From positions 22,444,001 through 22,508,000 of the forward strand of contig CM114273.1 of NCBI GenBank assembly GCA_050084515.1: a DNA stretch of 64,000 bases, in the 5' to 3' direction. A program made the translations under genes and the position numbers. The notes under the pieces are model-generated. The model was not told the DNA's origin and made no database searches. It saw only the letters and a list, made by a program, of their open reading frames with translations. Below, one piece after another: positions 1-12,100 of the stretch (positions are counted from its first letter, which is position 1; each line of letters opens with the position of its first letter). This DNA comes from Blasia pusilla (taxonomy: Eukaryota > Marchantiophyta > Marchantiopsida > Blasiales).

Positions 1-571
1 GACCTGAAACTCACCCTGAAACTCTGTACCTTGGTTGGTCAGCACTTCAGCTGGTGCACCAAAATCACTAAGCACTCTATCAAGAAACACATACGCCGTT
101 CCCTCACTTGCCTTGTCAGGTAATGCCACCAACTCAATCCACTTGGAGGAGTGCTCCACCATCACCAACATATATCGATGATGTAAATACCAACATGTAA
201 CGGTCTCGCAAAGTCCACACTCCAACGGTAACCCAACCCCATAATAGGCAGGGGTGTAAGCGTGGTGTAGGGGCATTCAATGATGCCCTCACCCGGTCAC
301 AAACCATACAACGTGACACCAATTGCTGCACCTGAGTATGCATGCCACGCCACCAATACTGACCAAGGAGTAAGCTATACGTACGCTTTACCCCAAAATG
401 TCCCAACTCCTCATGGGCATGTCGCACAATGCGCTCTCTCTGAGCCAAATGTGGCACTACTCGTACTCTACCATCCTCCCACACACGGAGAATATGTGTT
501 CCCTCCAATCGATATCTCTTAGCACGTTGAAGAACACGGTCTCGCTCCTTGGCACTTACTATGTCTGGCAC
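1..571 (-). pseudogene. Integrase N-terminal part (element 1), cut by window start
   Basis: Minus-strand translation gives the HHCC zinc-binding region of a retroviral-type integrase (HAHEELGHFGVKRTY, then CMVCDRV), preceded by a linker with GTHILRVWEDGRVRVVPH. The same segment occurs in element 2 at about 60320-60560. After ASLNAPTPRLHP the frame breaks, and the core domain continues in other frames to the window edge, so only its beginning is present. It would act in nuclear insertion of the element cDNA. Not functional as read. Confidence 0.85.
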
Positions 572-580
572 CCTACTGGT

Positions 581-1320
581 CTATAGGAACTCCAACACCA
601 ACGCATCATCATGAATATCACGCTGATCCGTACCACCATCTCCAACCTTAGGATCTGAAGGCTGGCCATCTACCCTCTGACTAGAGTAAGATATCATGTG
701 GTCCTCCATACTAGAATCCACCCCTAACCAACATAAAAAGGCGGATGCATGCCAACCTCGCACCATCTCCTCATCAACCTCGCCATGCCATCTAGCCCCA
801 ATTGCATCCTCTTGGCTAGTACATGGGTTCGTACTCAACCCATCAGCATCAAGGTTGGCAACTCCAAGTCTATGTACCACCTGGAAGTCATACTCCTGTA
901 AGATAAGAGCCCACTGTGCAAACTTCCCCATAAGCTTGTCAGACTCCATCAACCACTTGAGCGGTTGATGATCAGTAACAAGGGTAAACTGTGTGCCAAA
1001 CAAGTAACACCTAAAGTGTGCCACAGCCCACACTACTGCCAAGCACTCTCCGTCATATGAACTGTAGCGCGACTCCGCTGCATTATTCGAACGACTTGCA
1101 TAGGCCACCACAAACTCCATGTGCTCATCATCATGTTGTGTCAATACCGCTCCAAGTCCCAACCTACTCCAATCAGTGTGTAACTGAAATGGGCCCCCTC
1201 TGTTCGGTCTCCTCAAGATAGGCGCCGCCACCAACTGGTACTTGAGCTCCACAAAAGCTCTCTCTTGATCATCTCCCTAGTGCCACTCCTGATCTGATTT
1301 CAACAATTGGTTCAAAGGCT
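581..1320 (-). pseudogene. RNase H domain (element 1)
   Basis: The open stretch 1252-581 on the minus strand reads as a Ty3/gypsy RNase H. It contains the first catalytic Asp region (LHTDWSRLGLGAVLTQHDD), the YSSYDGECLAVVWAVAHFR helix, and TDHQPLKWLMESDKL with the third acidic residue, then FQVVHRLGVANLDADGLST at the end. It lies directly downstream of the RT, as in Ty3 Pol. The role is removal of RNA from RNA:DNA hybrids during reverse transcription. The join to RT (about 1250-1360) is frameshifted. Confidence 0.85.
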
Positions 1321-1357
1321 TTGCCATAACACTAAATCCCTTCACATACCCATGATA

Positions 1358-2205
1358 CTAGTTCGCCAATCCCATGAATTCCCGAACTCTACTGACATCT
1401 ACGGGACGAGGAATAAGTGCAATAGCCTCCACCTTTGCTTGCTGAACTCCCAAACCACCTGGATAGATCACATGACCCAAGTACTCAACATCCTCATGGA
1501 AGAACTTACACTTTCCTGGATGCAAACGTAGGCCATGAGCTTTCAACCGCTCAAACACAATCTGCAAATATATCTGATGCTCCTCCACCGTGTTACTGAA
1601 CACCAAGATATCATCAATGTAACACCGAACAAATCCAACCTTGCTAGGATCCTGTCCATCACTCTCTAAAACTCGGCAAGTGCATTCTTCAACCCAAAGG
1701 GTAAGAATTTCCACTGGTACAAACAATCCTTGCCATGAGAGTTGACACCCCAAAATGTTGTCTTGGCCTTGTCACTCTCTCGAATCGGAAATTGATGGTA
1801 TCCTGCCCGAAGATCCAAAGTAGTGAAAATCTTTGCCTGTCCCACCACATCAAAGATCTCCTCAAGTGTAGGCATGGCATACCTATCAGCCTTGGTTTGC
1901 CGATTGATAGGACGGTAATCTCCACACATCTGCCTATCCGTGTAGTTGCCATGCACATCCTTTCTAGCAGGCATGATAGTGGCTGAGGCATACTCTCCAT
2001 GCGACAACTCCACTAATCCAGCCTTCAAAAGATCAGACGTCCTACTCTGAATCAGGTCCCTCTCCATATCACTATATCGGTAGGGACGACGAAAGATTGG
2101 CGTATCACTAGCCAAATCAATCCGTATACCGGGTCCAACCAGAGCACCCAACTCCTTCATGCTAAAGGCAAAACAACTCCTATAAGCACGTAGGAACTGT
2201 GTCAA
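1358..2205 (-). pseudogene. Reverse transcriptase domain (element 1)
   Basis: Two overlapping minus-strand frames (2205-1666 and 1753-1358) carry a Ty3-type reverse transcriptase. The first holds the fingers and palm start (MCGDYRPINRQTKADRYAMP, FTTLDLRAGYHQFPI, FLPFGLKNA). The second holds the catalytic box YIDD at about 1621-1610, then GLRLHPGKCKFFHEDVEYLGH and IPRPVDVSRVREFMGLAN. A frameshift near 1670-1750 separates them. The catalytic Asp pair is intact but the protein is broken. It sits just downstream of the methyltransferase, which is not usual for Ty3/gypsy Pol. Confidence 0.92.
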
Positions 2206-2301
2206 GCGTCATTTCTCACCTTCCGTAAGCTTGGGCCCAAGTAATGGCTCCCAAGTCTCCTCCACTTCCACACTAGAGGCAGAGGACGATGCCATTGGCT
2301 G

Positions 2302-3968
2302 CTACGCAACCCCCTCACAAGATGGTACACCCTTAGCTACACCATCATCTGAGCAAATAACTCCTCCACCAGCATGAGCAACCAACTCGACATGCCCAAG
2401 CATTACATCCCATTTACTCCAAGGATGCAAAATACTACTCTCCTCGCCCCCAACCGATGCCTCTACCGTCCCAGTAGCCATCAAGCTCATCACAAGGGGT
2501 GGAAGACCTACAGACATAGTCCGAGGTCGACGCTGCTCGGCCATACCAAGACTCAAAATCCAAGTCAAACAATTCAGGTCTATGGCCTGACCCAACACAT
2601 GACGTTGTGAAGCCTCAGAAATGGAAGCAACCCCTGTCACACCAGTAGCAAATCCCATCGCACGCTCTCTCTCTTCAACGTTAGGCTCCACCAACTGTCG
2701 CACATGAGAATCCTATACAAGCTCGGGACCACCTTCCATGTAGGCATGTGACGAGGGAAAACTCACAAATGTGGGTAGTGCCATCCTAGGCTGGCCCACA
2801 CGGTTCACCACTGCCATGGGTGACCGATCAATAATCCTCACCATATGAGAAAGTCGCCCAAAGATCAAGATACTATCCCTTTGTAAAGGCAAGGATCCGC
2901 CTTTGCATCATATGCTCGACGTAGAACCTCCCTAGGCAACAAGTTTATCCACCACAAGCGTGGACGATGTGCACGCGAGCCAACTCGCGTTGCATCCAAC
3001 AACACCGTTGGTCCAATCCAAGACCGCACCTCATGAACACTCGCCATCATCCGGGTCCGAGTGTCACCCAACAATGGAACATTCTCCAGAATGTAAGTTG
3101 GAGCAGGTGCCTGATGAACCTGAAGATGTCGTAACACCCGTAACATCTCCCAAAATAATTGAGACCTAGGGTCGTGTAATCCCTCACCACGACCACCACG
3201 TGTATGACCATGACATGGCCATCCAACAATCACCAAATCCACATGACCAACCCTCTCAAGGTCCTGCGCCCCCAACAATGCAATGTGTGACGGCAAAGCA
3301 CGTTAGTACCCACGAATAGCTGATGGCGGCAACAACTCAGGATATCTCCACATCAACTGACCAATATGTCAGGATGAGACTCTCTAGGCCGTCTCATCTC
3401 GCTCCACATACACGTATCTCCGCACAGGAATACCGGCCTGCAACACTGCATCCAAACCGGTGCTAATCCCACCAAAGAGATCTAACACACAAATGCCCTC
3501 CGGCGGATACTGCCATACAATGGGTGTAGTATCCAAAGGGGATAACCCAACTGGACCAGAAGTAGGAGTCCGCCGTGGGGCCTCCTCTTCCTCGTGAGGT
3601 GTAACAGCCTCACACCAAGCCTCTTGCACTAGGCAATCAGTCTCCTGCCGTAGTGCACCGCATGAACTCCAAAGTGGCACATCCAACGATAAGGATGCCA
3701 CTGCTGCAAAACTAGGGACCTCCTCTACCTCCTCATGCACAGGAGAATCCATAGTAGAAACATTACCCTCCAAAAAGTCTCCTGGCCAGGTGACTACTCC
3801 ACTAAAACCAGCCACAGATGCTAACATTGTTGGGGAAGACCCTCTTGGTCGAGCCCCATAAATAAATCTCACAGGAACTTGGCTCATGCGTCCATCCCCG
3901 GACTGCCAACCAGGTCTATAAGACGTTGTCTCAGTCCAGTAATCCATCTGAAAACCCATCGGGTACAA
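2302..3968 (-). pseudogene. Retrotransposon-encoded cytosine-5 DNA methyltransferase (element 1), broken by stops
   Basis: On the minus strand the canonical C5-methyltransferase motifs occur in linear order. Motif I is VLDLFGGISTGL (from 3488; AdoMet binding). Motif IV is IVGWPCHG, with the catalytic Cys codon at 3215-3213. Motif VI is ILENVPLLGD (ENV at 3086-3078). A motif VIII-like RAHRPRLWW lies near 2966, motif IX-like ERERAMGF near 2655, and motif X-like RHVLGQAIDLNCLTWI near 2600. The order I-IV-VI-VIII-IX-X is unpermuted, unlike plant DRM enzymes; the short I-to-X span with ENV and a PRxxW box resembles DNMT3-like enzymes. A roughly 130-residue linker (3968-3500) joins it to the protease. 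Three in-frame stops lie between motifs I and IV (about 3390-3300), with further breaks near 2865-2700. It would transfer methyl groups from AdoMet to cytosine C5. Family placement is inferred from motifs only. Confidence 0.88.
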
Positions 3969-4510
3969 TCATCGCTCCTCCAACTAGTACATCATACGAC
4001 TCGGTTGATGTGACCACTGCAGGTACTCCCAACTGGGAGCTATCAGTCGCATGATCTGGTCTCAACTGTACAGAAAACTTCTCCCGTGTCATGAATTGAG
4101 ACCTATCATTGGCTCCTCCAAGTGATGTTTGAATTTGGAATGGGCAAGGCTCAAGCTCGACCTCCGAATACCCAAACCAATACATGCCGCCTTTCCCAAC
4201 ATCAAGGTTGGGCATAGAGTCTAACAAGACTCTATCTGGTCTATACACCTGTCATGTAGGACTCACCAATCGGAATATCCCACTCCGGTTGTCCAACATA
4301 CATACACCAGGTGTAAGCCTCTCACGATCAATGGCTGGCCCGGGTGGTAATGCATCCATCTTCGCCGCTTCGCTTTGCCAAGCACCTGGTACTCAATGCT
4401 ACACCTGACATAGAGGGTCGCTCCACCGCACCACCCTCATCTACCTCAGCACGTGTAGCAGTAACACCCCCACGTTCACACAACGTGGCTGCTAGAAATT
4501 TAAATGGGGT
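3931..4510 (-). pseudogene. Aspartic protease-like and gag-pol linker region (element 1)
   Basis: The minus-strand read 4248-3931 (RVLLDSMPNLDVGKGG, CPFQIQTSLGGA, STESYDVLVGGAMI) matches the region 56830-57110 of element 2, where DSRAQPLMLGK stands at the retropepsin active-site position. The usual DSGA or DTGA signature is degraded in both copies. Further upstream (4500-4330), FLAATLCERGGVTATRAEV matches FRLAASLCERGVGVPASRS in element 2. Similarity stops near 4510, marking truncation of the copy. Protease assignment rests on position and the DSxA-like box. Confidence 0.6.
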
Positions 4511-5338
4511 AGAGCTCTTATGAAGTGAAGTAAAATTTTTCAAAGTCTTACAGACAAACCTCTAATTTCTTACAAGAAATTTTCCTACTTTTTTAACACC
4601 TCTTCATGGGTCTCCTTGTGATACATTTTTTTAACCAATAAAATCGCTCTTTGTCTAAGCCAATAAGATGATTCCAATTTTATTCACACTTAGCATGGAT
4701 AATTCAAAATCATGCGTCCTTCATCCCACGGCCATCCAAACTAGTCTAACCTATCCACTTGTTATAAGAAAATTCATTTCTTCCCTCTCCTGGAAAGGCC
4801 GCGCAATGGTTTTTCTTCATCCCCTAGAACGGTTGGAGATGTCCTAATTCATTCCCGGCACTCGTTCATCGGTGGATCCACGGCTCACGTAAAAGCAGGA
4901 TTACCGGTATCTGGAGAGAGGAAATCATGAGGACTCCCAATTTGGAGGGATGCTTATGGCGGTGGGATGGTACATCGGTAGCACAGGCTTTATTGCTGCC
5001 GGAGCGTTTGACTGCACCTTCCTCCCGCCCCTCCGCTCTGCGAACCCGATCGGCCGAAGACGACGCGCTGCTGCTGCCATCATGGGAAGAGGGCTTTAGA
5101 GATCACAGGAGAGGAGAGGGTAGGGGTTTGCGAGAGTTTGAATCTGCAGGATTCAGTTCGAGAGGCTCTGTTTCAGGACACGGAAGGAAACGCGATCGAG
5201 GAATTGGAGAAGAGTCAGACAATCGCGGAGGCAGTTTTCTTGTGCTCGAGTCGTTTTGTTGGCGGATTCGTCTTTTGGTAGGTTAGGAAGGGCGATAGAG
5301 GGATTTGAGAGGGAGAGACAAATTGGAGTCGAGAGAAG
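4511..5338 (+). promoter_or_regulatory. Upstream region and probable 5' leader of the PSMD9 gene
   Basis: AT-rich DNA (4511-4800) changes to a GC-richer stretch (4800-5338) just before the first exon of the proteasome chaperone gene. A 119-codon open stretch starting at 4927 has no recognisable domain and probably lies in promoter or leader DNA; it could act as an upstream ORF if transcription starts before it. An in-frame TGA at 5306-5308 precedes the ATG at 5339. No clear TATA box was identified, so the transcription start is unknown. Confidence 0.4.
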
Positions 5339-8300
5339 ATGGTGGGGGCGAATGTGAAGCAAGAGACCATGACATTGATGGATAAAAGAGTAGGTCTAGA
5401 GGCGGAGATGGAGGCCATCATTTCCCGTCTCTCTTGTCCAAATGGCCCAGGTCTCACCGGCAATCTGCTTGACAAGGATGTGAGTTTCTTCTCGTTCGAT
5501 CTCATTCGCTCGCCTTCGGTGTTAGTGTCTTTTCGAATGTTAGTTCTCAGTATGTGGACGGTGAAATGGAGAGAGAATTGCGTCGCTGACTTGAGCGGGA
5601 TTCAATCGACGCCTCGCACGCATGCCGAAGCAGATAGCGTGGGCCAACAAGTGACCTGTTTTCTCCCTGGGCACTGGCAGAATTAGTGAGTGAATTTCAA
5701 CGTCCACCAGCCGAGAGATAGACTTGATTTGATTTCGTCTTTTTTTCCCACTGGAAGCCCAGTTAGGCCTATGCGATCTTTCCATGCCTGTGACAATGAC
5801 ATCTCCGCCGACGCTCATGGGGAAGATTTCAAAAAAAAATCCCCTGCCAAGGCTCTCGATTTTCTCCCGAGTTTTTAACCTGTAAGCATAGTCAAATTAT
5901 ATGCACGTTAGGTACAGAAGTTTCCGCTCTCCCATCCATGATCCTTGTCCTAGGTAGATACTCTGGGGCTGAGAGTCCTTGACCGCTCACTACTGTCCAC
6001 ACTGGTGGGGGAAAGAGAGAAAGAGATCATCTTTTACGCCTTCTCCATTTTCTCCTTCGATTTTTTGTTGGGAAAATGTCCATCGTAGGGAAGCGCGGCT
6101 GAATGTCCTAGACCGACCAACCTACCCTAAGATGTTTCGCTCTCCAAGGGAGCTAGTTAATGAATCGTAGCAAATTTTGCGTCTCTATTCCTGATTTCCC
6201 AAGATTTTCTTCTGGTCCGGCGATCTTTTGGCAGGGATTTCCAAGAGCCGATATTGATATATCTGCCGTTCGCGCAGATCGGCAGCGTCTATCAGGTAAG
6301 AGGTCTTTCAAATCGCGGTGCACTGTTTTAGTGACTTGCAGTGGGTTATTCCTGTAATGTTTGGTTAAACGCTGCAGACTCTCTAGTTCTCCAGCCGGGA
6401 TTAATCCTAGGAAGCAGTTACTCGAACGAAACTTTCCTGCAAAAGTGCCATCTAGTACTGGTGCAAATCCTGGATGACAGTTTTAAGCGATGACTACTTT
6501 CTCTGCCAGGTCTGAATCATGACAGCATTCGGAAAATCAGTCTAGTGTATGAGATACAACCTTGCTATTTGTAGATTCCCATGCTGTACAATGAAAAAAA
6601 TATTAAATGTCATTGAATGGCTCGCATATCATTGTTTGATTTCTTCTCCTCGGAATTAGGTCACTTCTTCCATGCTGGGAGACAGTGCTGCATTTCAGGA
6701 GCAGTGCTGAGAAGTGGTGTACAAGTCTTTGTCGCATATGCTTTCAAACCGACATTGTTGGCTAATTTACAGATACCACTGGCACATGAAGTTCAAAGTC
6801 TTCATAGACGAGATTGCGATGGTTTAATTTCACATTCAGTTAGCGGAGCTGGTTTTATATGGTAACCTCACTCAATTGACTAGACTCCCCGTCTCCAGGG
6901 ATAGGGATATTAACAGACATACGTTAAATGCCCAAGATTCTACAGTAGAAGGTCCCAGTGGCCACGAAGGAATTGAGAGTTAGGATGCAGTTTTGTGTAC
7001 AAAGTATTCTCTTTAGGACGTTGATAATCTCTTACTCCATCGATACCTTTGATTCTTGAAGGAAATATTTGGAAATTATTACAGCTTTGTCTTCAAAAGG
7101 AAGTTCTCAGATTGTCGTTCTCTCTCCCATCACTATCACCTCTTTGCTCTTGTGTTTTGGGTAAAACATTCAACCTTGTGTGCTTGATCTCTTTCACTCT
7201 TGGTGTCTCCACTAAGAGACAACAAATGTGAAAGGGATCAAGTACACAAGGTTCAGCTGCTCCATATTTATCTCAATCTAGTGTCCTCTGTTTTAGTTTG
7301 AAAGTTTGAATCGGCTTCTTTGGTGGCTTTAAGTAATCTTCTTCTTTTTGTTTTCTTCTGTCTCAATCAACTGAGGTCTGAGTGTATCAGTGTCTGGATA
7401 CACTTATCTAGAAAAAACTTACTAGTTCTTTTATCATTGGTTTTCAAATTATTGTTGATCAGTCAGTAATAGCTTTGGTGGCTTTTGTGTTTCAAACAAG
7501 TCAGTGATTTCCCATGATTGGCTCCTAGAAGAAAACTCTTATACCTTTAGTTTTGGAAATTTTGTGCTCGTGGAGTTAACACATCTGGATGAACACTTGG
7601 GTTTAAAAAAAGTGTCGGGGTCTCGTTAATTGCTCTAAAGTATGCATAACTTATTGCAACTCTCTGAACCCAATTTTAGGAGCTAATATAATCAATTGAG
7701 AATTCCAGTAACTAGCCATTACCATTTTTGTTGGCTATAGATGTAAGCTGTGGGCAGTATTTTGATCACGTTGCTTTCAGCCAGATTTGTTGAGTGAGTC
7801 TCTACACCCTCTCCCCACCGATCTTTTTAAACCAGACAATTATCCTACCCACTATTTCGACATGGAGGTTTTCCAAGACAATGAAATTGTATCTTTTGGG
7901 TAATATCTTCAACCTCGAGCTTTCAATCTCTGAACAGGTGATGTGATCAAAGACATTGTGGTCATTAATAAGGTTGTGTGTTTGGGCTAGTGCAGTGCTC
8001 CGTAATGACCATAAAGATGTTTCAAGCAAGATTGCGCAAAATCTCCACATCCTTCACTCAGGTTCATTTCTGAGAGATTCTACAACGCTTCCTCAGAAAC
8101 GGACTGGTATGTTACATAACTGCATATGCTAGTCATTCTTTAGGATACCTCCTTCGGATTTGGATGCTAGAATAGAAAGTGAACAACTTGGAACCTTCAC
8201 TCAGAAGTGTGAATTTATCTTGATATTTTTCTTCTTCCTTTGGGAAGGGCTATGATGTGAAAGGATGCAGAAAGGTATGTGCCTGGGTTCCACCCTTATG

Positions 8301-9162
8301 TTTAGACTGGATGGAGAAAAGTAGTGTGGCTTTGACCCTTGATTGATAAGCTGTGTTGCTCGGGTGATGTTCTAGAGTTCTCAATTCTCGAATGACCATT
8401 TCATTGACCTTCGAACAACTGACAGTACTCTCAACCCACTCTGATAAATTCATGATCTATCCCAAATTATTTACGAGGTTGAGCTCATGATTGATGTCTG
8501 GGCTCTGTGCACTGCTTCCCTAGCTGATGGCGAACAAACTCGGCCACTGAGAGGCTCTCTTTCATCTGGTTCATCGGGTGCATCATCAATGACTACCAAC
8601 GGGCAAGATGAGGCTGTGCACATGGAAGAGGATGAGCAACCACGAGTACCCTTCGCTGTCTTTGATGAAGTAACTCCAGGATCACCAGCCCAACAAGATG
8701 GAATAATGCTGGGGGATTTGCTGGTTAAGTTTGGGAGTGTGGAGGGAGGGGACAACTTACTTTCAAGACTTGCCATAGAAGGGCAAAGAAATCGAGGGTC
8801 TCCTGTGCAGATCGTGGTTCTAAGGCAAAGTAACCTTTTGAATCTAGTCATCACCCCAAGAGAATGGTCTGGCCGTGGCTTGCTCGGGTATGGTCTCATT
8901 GGCTCTATTTATCTTCTCAAAAGTAGTATGGCAGGGAGGGATCCGCATTTTGGGACCTCCAAATTCATGAAACATGAGAGTGCTTGGATAGATATTAACA
9001 GCGAGGAGAGTTGTATTTGGACCCAGTGTAATGTCACTGTTTTGCATTGCGTATTGCCGAGTCTCCTTGGTTAAATTGCTCAGCTAAAGTCAAAAACTTT
9101 GACAGCAGCCTTATATCACCTTGTTTGCCATCTGTTGTAGGTGTCATATACGCCCTTTGTAA
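5339..9162 (+). CDS. PSMD9: 26S proteasome regulatory-particle assembly chaperone PSMD9/Nas2 (PDZ protein), five exons
   Basis: Exons: 5339-5479, 6235-6295, 7996-8061, 8524-8887 and 9141-9162. The spliced frame is 654 nt, encoding 217 residues; all four introns are GT-AG and phases join exactly. An in-frame stop at 5306-5308 supports the start. Residues 1-90 form the Nas2 N-terminal helical domain, with the family motif GFPRADIDISAVRADRQRL (exon 2) and LRNDHKDVSSKIAQNLHILH (exon 3). Residues 91-130 are a Ser-rich then acidic linker. Residues 131-205 are a PDZ domain (FAVFDEVTPGSPAQQDGIM, GDLLVKFGSV). The C-terminus GRGLLGCHIRPL is typical of the family and is completed only by the 22-nt last exon. 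Length fits known homologues (about 220 aa). In yeast and mammals the protein binds the C-terminus of the base ATPase Rpt5 during proteasome base assembly; the same role is inferred here. It appears intact. Confidence 0.95.
7172..7253. repeat. Inverted repeat (26-bp arms) in intron 2 of PSMD9
   Basis: Arms 7172-7197 and 7228-7253 are reverse complements with two mismatches in 26. They are separated by 30 bp that contain a smaller TGTCTC/GAGACA inverted pair. In the 1700-bp intron 2 transcript this could fold into a long hairpin. It may be a small foldback insertion; no coding sequence is present. Confidence 0.85.
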
Positions 9163-12100
9163 CACTTGAGATCTATCAGCAACATGGTGTGGCCATCACC
9201 AGAGGTCTTGCTTGCTAGCCACCAACTCAGAGGCCCATGAAGAGACATTTGTGTTGCAGTACAAACTTGGTGGTGGACATAGTGTTCATATCAAGCTTTT
9301 TGAAGATTTCGGAATCTTTAAGTTTCGAAGACAATTCAGCTCAAAGTTTTGTACAGAGGAAGTTTACATGTATGCAGAGTGGACCATCGCTGATACTTTT
9401 TTTGCAGCTCAAATAACGTCGCTGTCACTTGTGCTAATGGATAGTATATTAGTCGATCTTATTTCCACCCACTAAACATTGTATATACAAAGTCAGGCTG
9501 GACCTAATTTCATTGGGCTTTCTCTTTTAGCTGAGTCATTGGTTTCACGTAGGTGTAACCTAAATTAATTGAAGAATTTGACCATCGAAGGAGGGTTTGC
9601 AGCTCATCTAGGTTCTTACATCGTGCCCAGGGCATGAATCATCTGGAGATGAAAGGTCCCTTTATGACAGCCCTGTAGAAGAAGTGAATGTGGCTAGGTA
9701 GTTGAAGTCTTGTGAAAACTGCACGTGGAGATGGTCTAATCATGTGACTGGTGTTCATTTGGGGTGGTTAGCATCTCTGGGCTGAGGAAAGCAGGCGTTT
9801 TGGCATTTCTTCATCCAAAGGTGATCGATTATGGTCGCTCAGTTTGTCTATGTTTAATATTATTGTAGTCCAACCATGAGTTCTTCTGGAAAAGGTCCCG
9901 TGGCTGTGACGTGATTTGAGTCTTGCAAGTTACACTCTTCGCTGGTTTGGTCAGAGACTGTGGCTGGCTCCTAGAATGAAGTTTTGCGAGTGTAAACTGG
10001 AGATTCTGAACCCCTTTTGAATGGTCTGAGATGCACTAATTCAATGCGTACTGGTAGATCTAGCGACGAAGGATTCAGGAGTTGACGGTACTGCAGTCTC
10101 TTTGATGTGCAACTTGATGGAGTGTGTTGCACTTGGCAATGACCGTATTTGGCTAGATAGCCAAACTCCAGGTAGGATCAAAGTCGCCTTCATAGGATTC
10201 TTAACACGGTGTCGGAGCTCATCCAGCATCCAGCTCCAAGGCGATCTAACCAGGTATGTGGGTGAAGTCCACCTTCTCTTATGTCATTACCAGAGCTACA
10301 GGTTGAATGGCCTTGGTAGATGATTCACAAGCTGCACTTTTCTCTTGTCAAGCATTATGTACGGCTTGTGCGAAGGTAGTCATACAAAGAGAGCATCTTA
10401 CTGTCTCGGCGAGCAGGTGCTTTATAATACAATTAAACATGACCTAAATGATTCGAAACCTTTTTTCAAAATTTGAGTGTCGGAGTTGCTAACCAGAACA
10501 TCCAGCCCCAAGTCTGGCACTGGAGAAAATGTAGCTCAATTTGAGAATAAATGGACCTATCTGTGAATCTGGAATACCCAAGTGAAATGCGGAACTGCTG
10601 AGATTCCTTGAAATTGACATTCCTTGGTGAATCTCGACTGCATGCACAAACTGTTGAAAGCCCAGGATTTGTGCGGCCGTCTTTCGAGCTACTACCGGGT
10701 GCCATAGTGAGTTCACGATGTGTGTTCGGGTTAAGGCTTGTCCTGAACTCTTATTTCCATTTGTTGTTTTCTAGTTGTGTGGTATGTACCCTGCCACTAT
10801 CGTGACTGAGCCGAAATGGCTCGAAACATTTCTCCCTATACTTGGTCTGCTTGCGTGTGTTATAATTACAATATTCAGGTGTAACAGTCTCTTATCGTAA
10901 TCAAACGCTGCGCCGGTAAAAGGATCTACGTTAGTGGATGGAGGACTAAGAACTAACGGCTCTGCTACGAGAACAAGAATCGTGATCCGATGTGGTTAGA
11001 ACTTACACGAGATTATCATGGATCCTAAAATCATGATAATCTCACGAATTTATCTTACACTTTTAAGGAAACTTACTAAAAATAGTCTCAACTGTACACC
11101 CCTTTCTCACGTAGTCCTGATTTGGAGGCTTCTCTCCTTTACACCATGTCGACTACACACTTGCCCTCTACTAAACGTGGCGTCCCTCCCAATCGCATCC
11201 ACCGATCGCGCAAAGCTGCTGTTTCGAAAAGCACTCGAGACTTACTTAAGTTGCACATGTGGGACATGGGCGTGATTGCGGTAAACTGGGATTTCAGTAG
11301 AAACCTGTACGGCACCCATTGAGAGGGAATTTACGCGGACTGGTGGTAGGTGGATCGAGTGGGGCTGTTGGTTGCGGTGTTGGTTGCGGTGTGTAGATTG
11401 GGAACGGAGGTATCCCGTCCGTCGCAGTCTTACACAACCTGGAGGTTACGTGAGGAAGCCTATGGTACCCATTTGCGATGAAGAGGCATTCCTACCGGAG
11501 AGATCCCAGTGTGTAGGCTTGGGATTCGTTGAGCGACCGCAGAATTTGTCGTCGAAGCTCCGACAGACACATTGCCCGATTCAATCTAAACGACATCAGA
11601 ATCCGTCGCCGCTAATCTCCGAAGACAGTGGAGAGTCCCAGCAGAACGGTGAATGGCAGAGCCTAATGCAGAACGGCAGGCAAGCTCCTTGGATACCCAA
11701 CATTAGGTAAATGAACCTGGAATACCTGTAATGCGATTTCGTTAACGGCGGAAGCCTCAGGAACACTTGTCATAGGGGTTCCCATGTGCATACGACCTGA
11801 CACCTCCGCAAGGGCCAACGAGCTCAACGCTGCGTCATTCGGAGCAGAAATAATCTGGTCTGGGAGAAGCAGAGATTGAACATGGTAGAAAGGAAAGGGT
11901 ACGCTCTTTTCGAGGTTCAAACTCTCCCAGTACTGTCCACTGCGTTTCGGCAATGATCTGCAGCTTTCCAAAAGGAGAAAAGAACGCACGAGCAAGACGA
12001 GGAATATTTTCGCAAAGCGTCCGAGAAACGGTGCTGGGCAGCCCGTTGAATGAAAATACGCCGCGAAGGATCGATTTCGAACAAAGCCGTATCACAGAAA

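Larger units (their letters stand above)
1..4510 (-). mobile_element. Ty3/gypsy retrotransposon carrying a DNA methyltransferase, decayed partial copy 1
   Basis: Read on the minus strand, the order is: gag-pol N-terminal remnant and protease-like region (4510-3931), cytosine-5 DNA methyltransferase (about 3490-2580), reverse transcriptase (2205-1358), RNase H (about 1320-581) and the start of integrase (571-1). PR-RT-RH-INT is the Ty3/gypsy order; the methyltransferase is an added domain. The window start cuts the integrase. On the other side, similarity to the second copy (55956-62597) ends near 4510 and the DNA turns AT-rich with no LTR, so the 5' LTR and most of gag are missing. Frameshifts and stops break every domain, so this is a dead copy. 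Boundaries are approximate. Confidence 0.93.

Noticed and set aside
4927-5286. 119-codon frame upstream of PSMD9
   Set aside because: No domain; position fits promoter or leader DNA. Kept only as a possible upstream ORF.
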